NCBI GenBank assembly: GCA_025937895.1
Contig: JAICQL010000055.1
Location: 1-38,974, forward strand
Length of the DNA: 38,974 nt
Direction: 5' to 3'
DNA from: Polyangiaceae bacterium
Lineage (GTDB): Bacteria; Myxococcota_A; Polyangia; Polyangiales; Polyangiaceae
The translations under genes were made by a program, and so were the position numbers. The notes under the pieces are model-generated. The model was not told the DNA's origin, did no database searches, and worked only from the letters and a program-made list of their open reading frames with translations. Shown here piece by piece: positions 8,253 through 17,551 of this stretch (positions within the stretch are counted from its first letter, which is position 1; each line of letters opens with the position of its first letter).

Positions 8253-8759
8253 TCAGCGAGACCGCTTGCTGGCGTCCGAGCGCTTGCCGGCACCGGCACG
8301 CTTGCTGGCGTCCGAGCGCTTGCCGGCGCTGGCTCCCTTGCGCGAGCTGCTCGTGCTCGTTGCCTTGCGGCGGGCTGCGGCGCTCCTGGCCTGCTGCGAT
8401 AGCGCGCTGCTGGAAACGCTGCTCCGCGGCTCCTGTTCCAGCGCCTCGCGAGTGGCGCGGCTGCGGCGCGGCGAGCTCGAGCGCGGTTTTCGCCGGCCCT
8501 GCGCCGTGGCCAGCTCGCGCTTTGCCGAGCGGCGCGTGCGCTCGCTGCTCTGGCCCTTCGCTGGCGCCGGCAGCGGCACGCCTGCGCGCCGCGCCTTGGA
8601 GAGACCGATGGCGATGGCTTGCTTTGCGGAGCGCGCGCCGTGTTTGCCCTCGCGCACGTGCTCGATCTCCTCGCGTACGAACTCGCCCGCGGCGGTCGAC
8701 GGGCTCTTGCCCTGGCGCAGGTCCCGGCGTGCTCTCGTCAGGGTCTTCTTCTCCGGCAT
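8253..8759 (-). CDS. small basic DUF6496-like protein with histone-like tail
   Basis: 168 residues from ATG 8759, chosen for the AAAGGA site about 9 bases upstream; the frame opens further upstream without a better start. Residues 1-65 contain KSPSTAAGEFVREEI, REGKHGARSAKQAIAIG and LSKARRAG, which I recognise as the DUF6496 pattern. The remaining 100 residues are dominated by Lys, Arg, Ser and Ala, with KRSDASKR repeated at the end, like the DNA-binding tails of H1-like proteins. Function is not established; a nucleoid or nucleic-acid binding role is inferred from composition. It diverges from the HtrA-like gene at 8920 and ends 19 bases from the ATPase stop. AT-richer DNA and two TTTCGAGCG copies (8771, 8790) lie upstream. 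Confidence 0.75.
   Translation of the reverse strand: MPEKKTLTRARRDLRQGKSPSTAAGEFVREEIEHVREGKHGARSAKQAIAIGLSKARRAGVPLPAPAKGQSSERTRRSAKRELATAQGRRKPRSSSPRRSRATREALEQEPRSSVSSSALSQQARSAAARRKATSTSSSRKGASAGKRSDASKRAGAGKRSDASKRSR
8263..8334. repeat. 36-bp tandem repeat, two copies
   Basis: Two near-identical 36-bp units (8263-8298 and 8299-8334) begin CGCTTGCTGGCGTCCGAGCG. They lie in frame at the 3' end of the DUF6496-like gene and encode the basic 12-residue unit A(G/S)AGKRSDASKR on the minus strand. Confidence 0.85.
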
Positions 8760-8905
8760 TGTGGGATTCCTTTCGAGCGAGAGAGAGTTTTTCGAGCGCC
8801 AGCAGGCGTGGGGCGGATGCACAGCGTGACAAAAATGCTGAAACGCTGGCCGCCCGTCTGAAAAAGTCAAGGGTGAGTTGTGCGCTTTGCGCTGATCTGT
8901 CACAC

Positions 8906-8916
8906 CGTTAATAACG
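8906..8916. promoter_or_regulatory. CGTTAATAACG palindrome just upstream of the htrA-like start
   Basis: CGTTA-A-TAACG is a perfect palindrome ending 3 bases before the ATG at 8920, in an AT-rich spot in otherwise GC-rich DNA. It contains a possible -10 element (TTAATA, 8908-8913), which would put transcription start at or near the ATG. No clear -35 is present, so this is tentative. Confidence 0.3.
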
Positions 8917-8919
8917 ACG

Positions 8920-9891
8920 ATGCGTCTTGCCTCGCTGGGAATTCAGGTTGGGTTGTTGGCCGCCGCTTTTGGCGTCGGTTTGTTCTGTGGCCGTCAGGCT
9001 CCTGCAAGCGCTGCGCCGGAAGAGCGTGAGCTGATGGCGGGTGCAGCCGTGCAGGTACCCGCGCAGGCCGCCCTCGTGGCGCCGGCGGTGGCGGGCGCGC
9101 TCGCTGCGCTGCCTGCCGCTGCCGAGCCTTCTGACAGTGAAGCTACCAGCGCGGAGGAAGGCGCCCCGCAGCGCGCTCGTACGACCAAGAGCAAGCGCAG
9201 CGGCGAGAGCAAGGAAGCAAAAGAGAAGGACAAGGAGCCGCGCCCCGAGCCGCTGACATGGTCGCAGGTGGCCGCGCACGCGCAGAGCTGGACGGCGGCG
9301 GTGCGCGCCGATCTCAATTATGGCGCGGGCATCGTCGTGGAGCGCTCGGGCCTGGTGCTGACGAACCACCACGTGATCGCCAACACGCGCTCGGTCACCG
9401 TCACGCCCTTTGGTGGCGAGGCGACCAAGGCCGAGGTGCTCGACAGCGACGTAGGGCTCGATCTCGCGCTGCTACGCGTGCAGCTGGCAGAGCCGCTGCC
9501 TCGCGAAGCCTCCGTCGGCAGCGCCGCGGGCCTCGGTGTGGGCGATGACGTGCTGGCCGTGGGCTCGCCGCGCAAGATGTTCTTCTCGGTCAGCCGCGGC
9601 ATGGTCTCGTTCCCGGCGCGCCAGCTCGACGGCGTCTCGTACATCCAGACGGACCTGCCCATCAACGAGGGCAACTCGGGCGGGCCGCTCGTCGATCGCG
9701 AGGGCCACGTCGTGGGCGTCGTCTCCTTCATCCTGAAGGAGAGCCAGGGGCTCTCGTTTGCACTGCCCATCGATCGTGCGCTCGCGCGCTTCGCTCCGCA
9801 GCTGGAGGCAGCGCGCCAGGCGCGCGAGGGTGCCGCCGCAGCCGGAGCGGGGGGCTCCGCAGAATCGGAGCCCCCGTCCGCTCAGCGCTGA
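8920..9891 (+). CDS. HtrA/DegP-like S1C serine protease without PDZ domain
   Basis: 323 residues from ATG 8920. An N-terminal signal or membrane anchor (residues 5-31, ending ASA) is followed by an Ala-rich and then highly charged linker to about 112. The trypsin-like domain follows with the full triad: H151 in TNHHVI, D181 in GLDLALLRV, and S253 in GNSGGPLV. After about 290 there is only a low-complexity tail, so the PDZ domains of DegP/DegQ are missing. Such proteins degrade or cleave misfolded proteins in the periplasm; without PDZ, substrate choice must differ. No Shine-Dalgarno precedes the ATG, so it could be leaderless. A perfect 10-bp hairpin (9850-9875) lies within the last codons, facing the convergent gene. 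Confidence 0.88.
   Translation: MRLASLGIQVGLLAAAFGVGLFCGRQAPASAAPEERELMAGAAVQVPAQAALVAPAVAGALAALPAAAEPSDSEATSAEEGAPQRARTTKSKRSGESKEAKEKDKEPRPEPLTWSQVAAHAQSWTAAVRADLNYGAGIVVERSGLVLTNHHVIANTRSVTVTPFGGEATKAEVLDSDVGLDLALLRVQLAEPLPREASVGSAAGLGVGDDVLAVGSPRKMFFSVSRGMVSFPARQLDGVSYIQTDLPINEGNSGGPLVDREGHVVGVVSFILKESQGLSFALPIDRALARFAPQLEAARQAREGAAAAGAGGSAESEPPSAQR
9850..9875. other. perfect 10-bp hairpin at the 3' end of the htrA-like gene
   Basis: GGGGGCTCCG (9850-9859) pairs with CGGAGCCCCC (9866-9875) around the loop CAGAAT. It lies in the coding tail, 16 bases before the stop codon and between two convergent genes. There is no T tract, so it may stabilise the transcript 3' end or aid termination rather than act as a classical terminator. 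Confidence 0.5.
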
Positions 9892-9915
9892 TCACCGGCG
9901 TTCGTTACCAGTCGG

Positions 9916-10653
9916 TCAGTGGCTGGGGGCCGTGGACGATCCCTGGCTGGGCTGCTCGGTAGAGCTGCCCTGGCTGGGCTGCTGATTGGAGCTACCCTGG
10001 CTGGGCTGCTGATTGGAGCTGCCCTGGCTGGGCTGCTGATTGGAGCTGCCCTGCGTGCTGGACCCGCTGGTGTCCAGTGAGCCCGGCTGGCTCAGCTCGC
10101 TGTCCACGCCGGTCACCGGTACACGCCCGGCGGTGTCGACACCGATGCTCGACGCAAACTGCTCGGTGATCTGCCCGCCGTTCACCAGCCGCTGATTCAG
10201 CGCGAATTGCTGGGCCATCAGCTTGCTGAGCGCGCCCTTCGTCTGCGGGCCCATCAAGCCGTCCACCTTGCCGCGGTAGAAGCCACGCTCCGACAGGTGC
10301 TGCTGCAGCTGCGTGATCTGCGCGCTGTCGAGCGACTTCAGATCGATCAGCGCCACATCCGACCCGAACACCTTCTGCACCTGGGCGGGATCGATGGACG
10401 CCTCGCGGGGCGGCGCCACGCCGGCGCGGTTCATGTCGATCGACGGAGGCGCCTCGGGGCTGGCCGCCGATGCCGCAGTGCCCGAGGTCTCGGACCCCGA
10501 GGTCGCGGACGAGGTGTCCGAGGGAGACGTCGTGGTCGTGGTCGTCGTCGTGCTGCCATGCTGCGCCGGGTCGCCTTCGGCGAAGGCGAGCGCCGGAGTC
10601 AGCGCCAGCGCGGCAGAGATCAGCAACGGGCTTCGAATCTCAAACTTGGACAT
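9916..10653 (-). CDS. secreted protein with peptidoglycan-binding-like domain and Gln/Ser repeats
   Basis: 245 residues from ATG 10653, preceded by AAAGG about 9 bases upstream. A clear signal peptide (residues 1-25, cleavage after AFA) is followed by a Thr/Ser-rich low-complexity region. A central segment, QITQLQQHLSERGFYRG then KVDGLMGPQTKGAL, resembles the PG_binding_1 fold (QxxLxxxGFYxGxxDGxxGxxT), which binds peptidoglycan. The C-terminus has four copies of a 9-residue unit, QGSSNQQPS or variants, ending in QGSSTAPSH. The likely location is the periplasm or cell surface. The role is unknown; it may be a wall-anchored or matrix protein. It converges on the htrA-like gene 24 bases away. 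A CCCGTG-C-CACGGG palindrome lies upstream at 10722-10734. Confidence 0.7.
   Translation of the reverse strand: MSKFEIRSPLLISAALALTPALAFAEGDPAQHGSTTTTTTTTSPSDTSSATSGSETSGTAASAASPEAPPSIDMNRAGVAPPREASIDPAQVQKVFGSDVALIDLKSLDSAQITQLQQHLSERGFYRGKVDGLMGPQTKGALSKLMAQQFALNQRLVNGGQITEQFASSIGVDTAGRVPVTGVDSELSQPGSLDTSGSSTQGSSNQQPSQGSSNQQPSQGSSNQQPSQGSSTEQPSQGSSTAPSH
9941..10048. repeat. 27-bp tandem repeat, four copies
   Basis: Four 27-bp units begin at 9941, 9968, 9995 and 10022, each starting CCCTGGCTGGGCTGCT; copies 2-4 are almost identical, copy 1 is diverged, and a truncated fifth starts at 10049. The unit is in frame and encodes the 9-residue QGSSNQQPS repeat on the minus strand, so copy-number change would alter protein length without frameshift. 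Confidence 0.9.
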
Positions 10654-10721
10654 GGTGTTTACCTTTCTTTTCTGATGAAGCGTGCTGTTAAGCGAAAGCG
10701 CTACCGGCACTGCGTGCACCT

Positions 10722-10734
10722 CCCGTGCCACGGG
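10722..10734. promoter_or_regulatory. CCCGTGCCACGGG palindrome upstream of the secreted repeat protein gene
   Basis: A perfect 6-bp inverted repeat with a 1-bp centre lies about 70 bp upstream of the minus-strand start at 10653. It could be an operator or a leader hairpin; no known regulator is recognised. Confidence 0.3.
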
Positions 10735-10860
10735 AAAAGCTCAAGTATGTCGTAACGCTCGCGCTGCCTCGGCGCGCGGCGCGCAGCACATTCGCCCATC
10801 GAGGATCGCCCCGATGAGGCGGTCTGGGGTTCTCGCTGCCGGCGCGCGTGGCGCGCTGAC

Positions 10861-11871
10861 TCAGCTGCGGATCACCACCTTTCCGAAGTGGCGCCCACTC
10901 TTCAGGTACTCGAAGGCCCGCGGCGCCTCGGTAAAGGGAAAGCTGGTGTCGATGACGGGGTGGATCTTGAAGCGCGCGACCAGCTCGAGCAGCGCTGCAA
11001 AGTCTCTGCGGCTGCCCACGTGGATGGTGTCGACCTTGATGCCACGTTCATTGCGCTCTGCCACTGCGCGGCTTGCAGGGGCGCCGCTGAGCAGGCCCAC
11101 CAGCGCCAGGTGCCCGCCGTCGCGCAGCGCTCGCAGGGAGATGGGCAAGGTCGCTGCGCCGCCCACCTCGATCAGGTGATCCACGCCGCGCCCGATCGTG
11201 AGCTCGCGTACCCCCGTCTCCCAGCTGGGCAGCTTGTCCGAGTTGATCAGCCCATCGGCGCCCAGTGCGGCAGCGCGGGCCAGCTTCTCGTCCGAGCGCG
11301 AGGTGATGAACACGCGTGCCCCGACGGCCTTGGCGATCTGCAGGGCCAAAATGCTCACGCCACCGGTGCCCATGAGCAGCACGCTCTCGTCAGGCTCCAG
11401 CTTGCCCCGCTCGATCAAGCTCACCCACGCGGTCACGCCCGCGCAGGGCAGGGTGGCAGCCTGCTCGAACGACAAATCTGGGGGCAGTTGCACCACGCCG
11501 CTCTCCTGCAACACCACCAGCTCGGCCAGCACTCCATCGATGCCACCACCCAGGGCCGAAGCGGCCTTGCGCTCGTCCAGTGGTCCATCCAGCCAGTCCT
11601 GAAAGAAGGTGCCAGCGACTCGATCCCTCGGGGCAACCCGGGTGACGTCTGCTCCCACAGCGACCACCTCACCGGCCGCGTCCGAGAGCGGCACCAGCGG
11701 ATAGCGGATACCCCCGACCCCGTGCTTGCCTTCGGCGATCAGCAGGTCGCGATAGTTCAAGCTGGCGGCGTGCACGCGCACCAGCACCTGTCCCGGGCCG
11801 GGCTCGGGAGCGGGTCGGTCGACACACCGTAACTGAGCGAGCCCGGGGCCCTGCAATTCGTAAACACGCAT
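10861..11871 (-). CDS. zinc-independent MDR-family dehydrogenase/quinone oxidoreductase
   Basis: 336 residues from ATG 11871, with GAAGG just upstream. The N-terminal GroES-like domain (PGPGQVLVRVHAASLNYRDL, then YPLVPLSDAAGEVVAVG) and the Rossmann domain (ESVLLMGTGGVSILALQIAKAVGA, with glycine-rich nucleotide site) mark a medium-chain dehydrogenase/reductase. The catalytic Cys/His zinc ligands and the four-Cys structural zinc loop of true alcohol dehydrogenases are absent, so it belongs with the NADPH:quinone oxidoreductase or enoyl reductase-like members. It ends in FGKVVIRS, typical of the family. The substrate cannot be predicted. It lies downstream of ligA on the same strand with an 87-bp gap, so co-transcription is possible but not required. 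Confidence 0.85.
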   Translation of the reverse strand: MRVYELQGPGLAQLRCVDRPAPEPGPGQVLVRVHAASLNYRDLLIAEGKHGVGGIRYPLVPLSDAAGEVVAVGADVTRVAPRDRVAGTFFQDWLDGPLDERKAASALGGGIDGVLAELVVLQESGVVQLPPDLSFEQAATLPCAGVTAWVSLIERGKLEPDESVLLMGTGGVSILALQIAKAVGARVFITSRSDEKLARAAALGADGLINSDKLPSWETGVRELTIGRGVDHLIEVGGAATLPISLRALRDGGHLALVGLLSGAPASRAVAERNERGIKVDTIHVGSRRDFAALLELVARFKIHPVIDTSFPFTEAPRAFEYLKSGRHFGKVVIRS

Positions 11872-11958
11872 TCACCTTCGAGGAGCAAACGGTGTACCAG
11901 CGCGCAACGGCTGGCGTTTGCCGGGCGTTCTCGAGCTGCTCTGCCGGGCGCGGCGCGG

Positions 11959-14190
<2,232 letters not shown>

Positions 14191-14289
14191 TCACCACGGC
14201 CGGCGCATCGCATCTTGACAAAGCCGATCCAAGATCGAGATCGAGTAGCAGGTGTCGCACTTGCTTTGACGCACTCGGTTGGAGGTTCC

Positions 14290-15024
14290 ATGCCACGATC
14301 GGACAACCAAAAGTCGGTCTCAGCGCCTCGCGCAGCCAGCTCGGACGGCGTGCAGCACTCTCCGGAGGGGCCGCTGGTCGGCACCTGGAGCCACGCGGCG
14401 TCGTGGGACGATCCTTCCGTCACCTCGCGCCGGCTCGGCATCATGGCCGTCGTCGGCCTGGGGTTCTTGGCCGTCTTTGCGGTGGTCGGCGGCCTGGCGC
14501 GCAACATGGGCAGCGCTCCCAGCTGCGCCACCGGCGCAGAGTGCGCTCAGCTGGGCGCTCGCTATGCCACCGGTGCCGAGGGCGTGAAGGAGAACGATGC
14601 CCTCGCCGCGCGTCTGTTCCAGCGCTCGTGTGAGCTCGGTCACGCCGCGGGCTGCAACGATCTGGGGCTTGCCTTCGAGGGCGGCGCGGGCGTGCCGCAG
14701 GACTACGAGCGGGCCATGGATTACTTCGCGCGGGCCTGCAGCGGCGGCTTCGCCGAGGGCTGCAACAACCGGGGCGCGCTGTACGAGCATGGTCGTGGCG
14801 TTCCGGTGAACCTGGGGGACGCGCAGCGGCTGTATTCGCAGGCCTGCCGGCACGGCTCCGCGGTGGGTTGCTCCAACCTCGGCGTGCTGTACGCGCAGGG
14901 GCGGGGTGTGCCCGCCGATCCGGCGCTGGCCTCGCGGCTCTTCCAGGAGGCGTGCAAGGCGGGCAGCACCGTCGGTTGCAATAACCTGGTGGACTCGACC
15001 CCGGCGCCGCTGGAGACATTCTGA
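14290..15024 (+). CDS. membrane-anchored Sel1/Hcp-like repeat protein with disulfide-spaced cysteines
   Basis: 244 residues from ATG 14290, with GGAGG 4 bases upstream. A cytoplasmic stretch of 48 residues precedes one transmembrane helix (about 49-69). The rest is a Sel1-type alpha-alpha solenoid with VPQDYERAMDYFARAC-style repeats. Paired cysteines recur exactly every 36 residues: C114/C122, C150/C158, C186/C194, C222/C230, each pair 8 apart, as in Helicobacter cysteine-rich proteins, where each pair forms a disulfide. A further pair, C79/C85, precedes them. The solenoid is therefore probably periplasmic and a protein- or ligand-binding scaffold. A TTGACA hexamer lies at 14215, but no matching -10 is evident. 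Confidence 0.85.
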   Translation: MPRSDNQKSVSAPRAASSDGVQHSPEGPLVGTWSHAASWDDPSVTSRRLGIMAVVGLGFLAVFAVVGGLARNMGSAPSCATGAECAQLGARYATGAEGVKENDALAARLFQRSCELGHAAGCNDLGLAFEGGAGVPQDYERAMDYFARACSGGFAEGCNNRGALYEHGRGVPVNLGDAQRLYSQACRHGSAVGCSNLGVLYAQGRGVPADPALASRLFQEACKAGSTVGCNNLVDSTPAPLETF

Positions 15025-15139
15025 GGCTTCAGCAAGCGCCGCTTCGCTGGTCGCCTCGCGCTCGCTGAGTCGCCGTCGAGCGTGCGACGGCCAGCAGGTG
15101 ACTGGGCTCGCACTAGCGATCGTGGCACCCTGAGCGCCT

Positions 15140-16138
15140 GTGTCGGAGTGTGCTTGGCGGCGGTGGTGTTGGGCGCTCCTGGCTCCTGTAGGCCTCGGTC
15201 TGTTCGCAGGCTGCATCGGCCGCACGCAGCGCACGGAGCTCGATGCGCTCGAGCCGCCGATCGACGCGGCGGCGGCGGGCGATCGCGATCGCTTCGGTGT
15301 CCGGCAGCTGTGGCCCACCCTGCAGGGCGGCATGGAGTGGCACGCGCGCTGGGACGCCCCGGCGCGCCGCTTCAGCGGGCGGGATCCGCACGATCCCTGG
15401 TTTGACGCCGATCACGGCGAGGCCAGCTACGTGGTGAGCGGCGATGGCACCTTGCAGATCAGCGGGCGGGTGCCGCGCATGTACGTGCACGATCCGGCGC
15501 TGGCCCGACAGTGGCGCAACGTCGAGATCACCATGTACTTCCGGAGGATCGCCGATCAGGGGGTGCCCTGGGCCGGGATGGTCTCGGTGGCGCGCACCAA
15601 TCACGGCACCACCGGTGATGAAGAGCGGGACCTGTGTGACACGCGCGGGCTCGGCGCGCGCATGCGCTACGACGGCGCCGTCGATTTCGAGAAAGAGACC
15701 GCGCACCCTCGCTCGGAGCCCGTCGCGCACAGGCCGTACTGGCGCGGCGGCATGCCGTTCGAGCGCTGGATTGGCTACAAGCACGTCGTGTACGACGTCG
15801 CGCCCGAGCGGGTGCGGCAGGAGCTCTGGATCGACGAGAGCGGCGGCGAAGCGGGGGGCCGCTGGCAGCTCTTGAACGCCTACGAAGACGATGGCACGCG
15901 CTTCGGGGCCCACAGCTCCGCGTGCCGCCCGGGGGTGTCGCCCGCGCTGGTGCTGAGCAACCTGCCGGCACGGCCGGGCTCCGAGAGCGGCAAGCCAAAC
16001 ATCAGCGTGTATTTTCGCTCGGACGAGGTCGCTGCGGGCGGGCTCGTCTACAAATGGGGCAGCGTACGCGAGATCGAGCCCGCTCCGCTGCCGACGACAG
16101 CGCTGGATGCTTCTGCCGGCACAGAAGCGGCTCCCTGA
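15140..16138 (+). CDS. predicted lipoprotein, possibly with a lectin/lyase-like beta-sandwich
   Basis: 332 residues from GTG 15140. The N-terminus (RRWCWALLAPVGLGLFAGC) is a lipoprotein signal with lipidated C25, although Phe at -3 is not ideal. The remainder is rich in Trp, Tyr and Gly with alternating hydrophobic strands, for example WRNVEITMYFRRI and ERWIGYKHVVYDV, which suggests a concanavalin-like beta-sandwich similar to some polysaccharide lyases. I do not recognise a specific family or catalytic residues. A perfect 7-bp hairpin (15072-15091) lies in the 115-bp gap before it. It is followed by the vWA lipoprotein on the same strand. Confidence 0.7.
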   Translation: MSECAWRRWCWALLAPVGLGLFAGCIGRTQRTELDALEPPIDAAAAGDRDRFGVRQLWPTLQGGMEWHARWDAPARRFSGRDPHDPWFDADHGEASYVVSGDGTLQISGRVPRMYVHDPALARQWRNVEITMYFRRIADQGVPWAGMVSVARTNHGTTGDEERDLCDTRGLGARMRYDGAVDFEKETAHPRSEPVAHRPYWRGGMPFERWIGYKHVVYDVAPERVRQELWIDESGGEAGGRWQLLNAYEDDGTRFGAHSSACRPGVSPALVLSNLPARPGSESGKPNISVYFRSDEVAAGGLVYKWGSVREIEPAPLPTTALDASAGTEAAP

Positions 16139-16263
16139 TCGAGCGCGTGCCAGGCCGGCTTCTGGCACAGCTTGACACAACTACCTGGCAGCGTCTTTTT
16201 GAGAAATTACAGATAGATGGGAGAGTTGGAGAGGGTGGCATGCGGCATGCTTCCTAGCGGCTC

Positions 16264-17451
16264 ATGACTCACGTGCGGGTGCTCGGGCTGGCAGGGATCT
16301 TGGGTTTGTTGATGGGCCTCTCTGGCTGCGGCGGAGCGGACGAGGATGTCGCCCTGGAGCGAAACAGCTCCGGCGATGCCCAGGTGGCAGCCTCACCCGT
16401 CGCGCCGGGCGACTTTGCTGCGGGGTCAGGCACTTCTGCTGGAGGCGCTCTCGATAGCGTGAGCGATGCCGAGAGCGCGGGCGGAGTACCTCTGGTGTCT
16501 GGACCTGCCGATCTCGCGCCGTCCGCACCCTTGCCGCCCGAGCCCGGGCCGGGCAATGGCCAGATCGAGCCGGGCACACTCACCGCGGGCACCTGGGACG
16601 ACAACCGCAACCTGGAGCGCTTCCTCGCTTATCGCGAGGAGCTGCAGCAGCAGGGCATGAGCGGCATGCTCGGCTTCAGCGCGGAGGACCACCGGGCGGC
16701 GCAGCCTCTGGGCACCCCCAGCGCGCACGCCACCCTCGACATCTCGCTGGTCATCGACACCACCGGCAGCATGGGCGACGAGCTGAGCTACCTGCAGACG
16801 GAGTTCCTGGCGCTGTCCGCCAGCATTCAGGAGAAGTATCCGGATGCGGAGCAGCGCTGGTCCCTGGTGGTGTACCGCGACCGGGGCGACGAGTACACCG
16901 CTCGTGGCTTCGAGTTCAGCAGCGACGTGCAGCTCTTCCGCGAGCAGCTCAGCCAGCAAGGCTACGGCGGGGGTGGGGACTTCCCCGAAGCGCCCGAGGC
17001 TGCCTTCGAGCAGATGAATCAGCTGGCGTGGCGCAGCGGCGAGAGCACGGCGAAGCTCGCCTTCTGGGTCGCCGACGCGCCTCATCACGCCGAGCGGGCC
17101 GCCGCGCTCGCTGCCGCCATCGAGACGGCGCAGTCACAGGGCGTACACATCTACCCGGTGGCTTCCAGCGGCGTGGACGAGCTGACCGAGCTGACCATGC
17201 GCTCGGCGGCGCAGCTCACCGGCGGTCGCTACCTGTTCTTGACGGATGACTCCGGGGTGGGCGGTGCGCACAAGGAGCCGTCGATCCCCTGCTACTTCGT
17301 GAGCCAGCTGGATGCCGCCATCCTGCGCATGGTCGACATCGAGATGAGCGGCGTGTACCGCGAGCCCACGGCGGGCGAGCTGGTGCGCGCCGGCGGCAAC
17401 CCTCAGGACGGCGCCTGCCAGCTCGAGTCGGGCACTGTGTTCGTGTTCTGA
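16264..17451 (+). CDS. lipoprotein with von Willebrand factor A domain
   Basis: 395 residues from ATG 16264; the Shine-Dalgarno is weak. A lipoprotein signal ends in LSGC with lipidated C22, followed by about 90 residues of Pro/Gly/Ser-rich linker. The vWA domain starts near 157: LDISLVIDTTGSMGDEL supplies the metal-ion-dependent adhesion site (D165, T167, S169 region). It continues through WSLVVYRDRGDEY, KLAFWVADAPHH and GVHIYPVASSGVDELTE. Such domains bind protein ligands through a divalent cation at the cell envelope. The stop codon is the first unit of a 14-bp tandem repeat. It is convergent with tamB. Confidence 0.9.
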   Translation: MTHVRVLGLAGILGLLMGLSGCGGADEDVALERNSSGDAQVAASPVAPGDFAAGSGTSAGGALDSVSDAESAGGVPLVSGPADLAPSAPLPPEPGPGNGQIEPGTLTAGTWDDNRNLERFLAYREELQQQGMSGMLGFSAEDHRAAQPLGTPSAHATLDISLVIDTTGSMGDELSYLQTEFLALSASIQEKYPDAEQRWSLVVYRDRGDEYTARGFEFSSDVQLFREQLSQQGYGGGGDFPEAPEAAFEQMNQLAWRSGESTAKLAFWVADAPHHAERAAALAAAIETAQSQGVHIYPVASSGVDELTELTMRSAAQLTGGRYLFLTDDSGVGGAHKEPSIPCYFVSQLDAAILRMVDIEMSGVYREPTAGELVRAGGNPQDGACQLESGTVFVF

Positions 17452-17523
17452 GCCGTGTGTTCTGAGCCGTGTGTTCTGAGCCGTGTGTTCTGAGCCGTGT
17501 GCTCTGAGCCGCGTGCTCTGAGC
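17446..17523. repeat. 14-bp tandem repeat starting at the vWA gene stop codon
   Basis: The unit TTCTGAGCCGTGTG repeats exactly at 17446, 17460, 17474 and 17488, then with changes at 17502 (CTCTGAGCCGCGTG), and partially at 17516. The native stop of the vWA lipoprotein gene is the TGA inside the first unit, and each later unit carries its own TGA. Confidence 0.92.
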
Positions 17524-17551
17524 GTGCTGGCGGCGCCGAGGGCGCTGGCGC

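Noticed and set aside
14215..14243. sigma70 promoter before the Sel1 gene (TTGACA at 14215)
   Set aside because: No recognisable -10 at 16-18 bp spacing.
16163..16176. sigma54 promoter (TGGCAC...TTGAC)
   Set aside because: Only three bases separate the elements instead of five, and the -12 GC is missing.
16172..16200. sigma70 promoter before the vWA lipoprotein (TTGACA at 16172)
   Set aside because: At 16-18 bp spacing the -10 position reads as a T-rich run, not a TAnnnT element.
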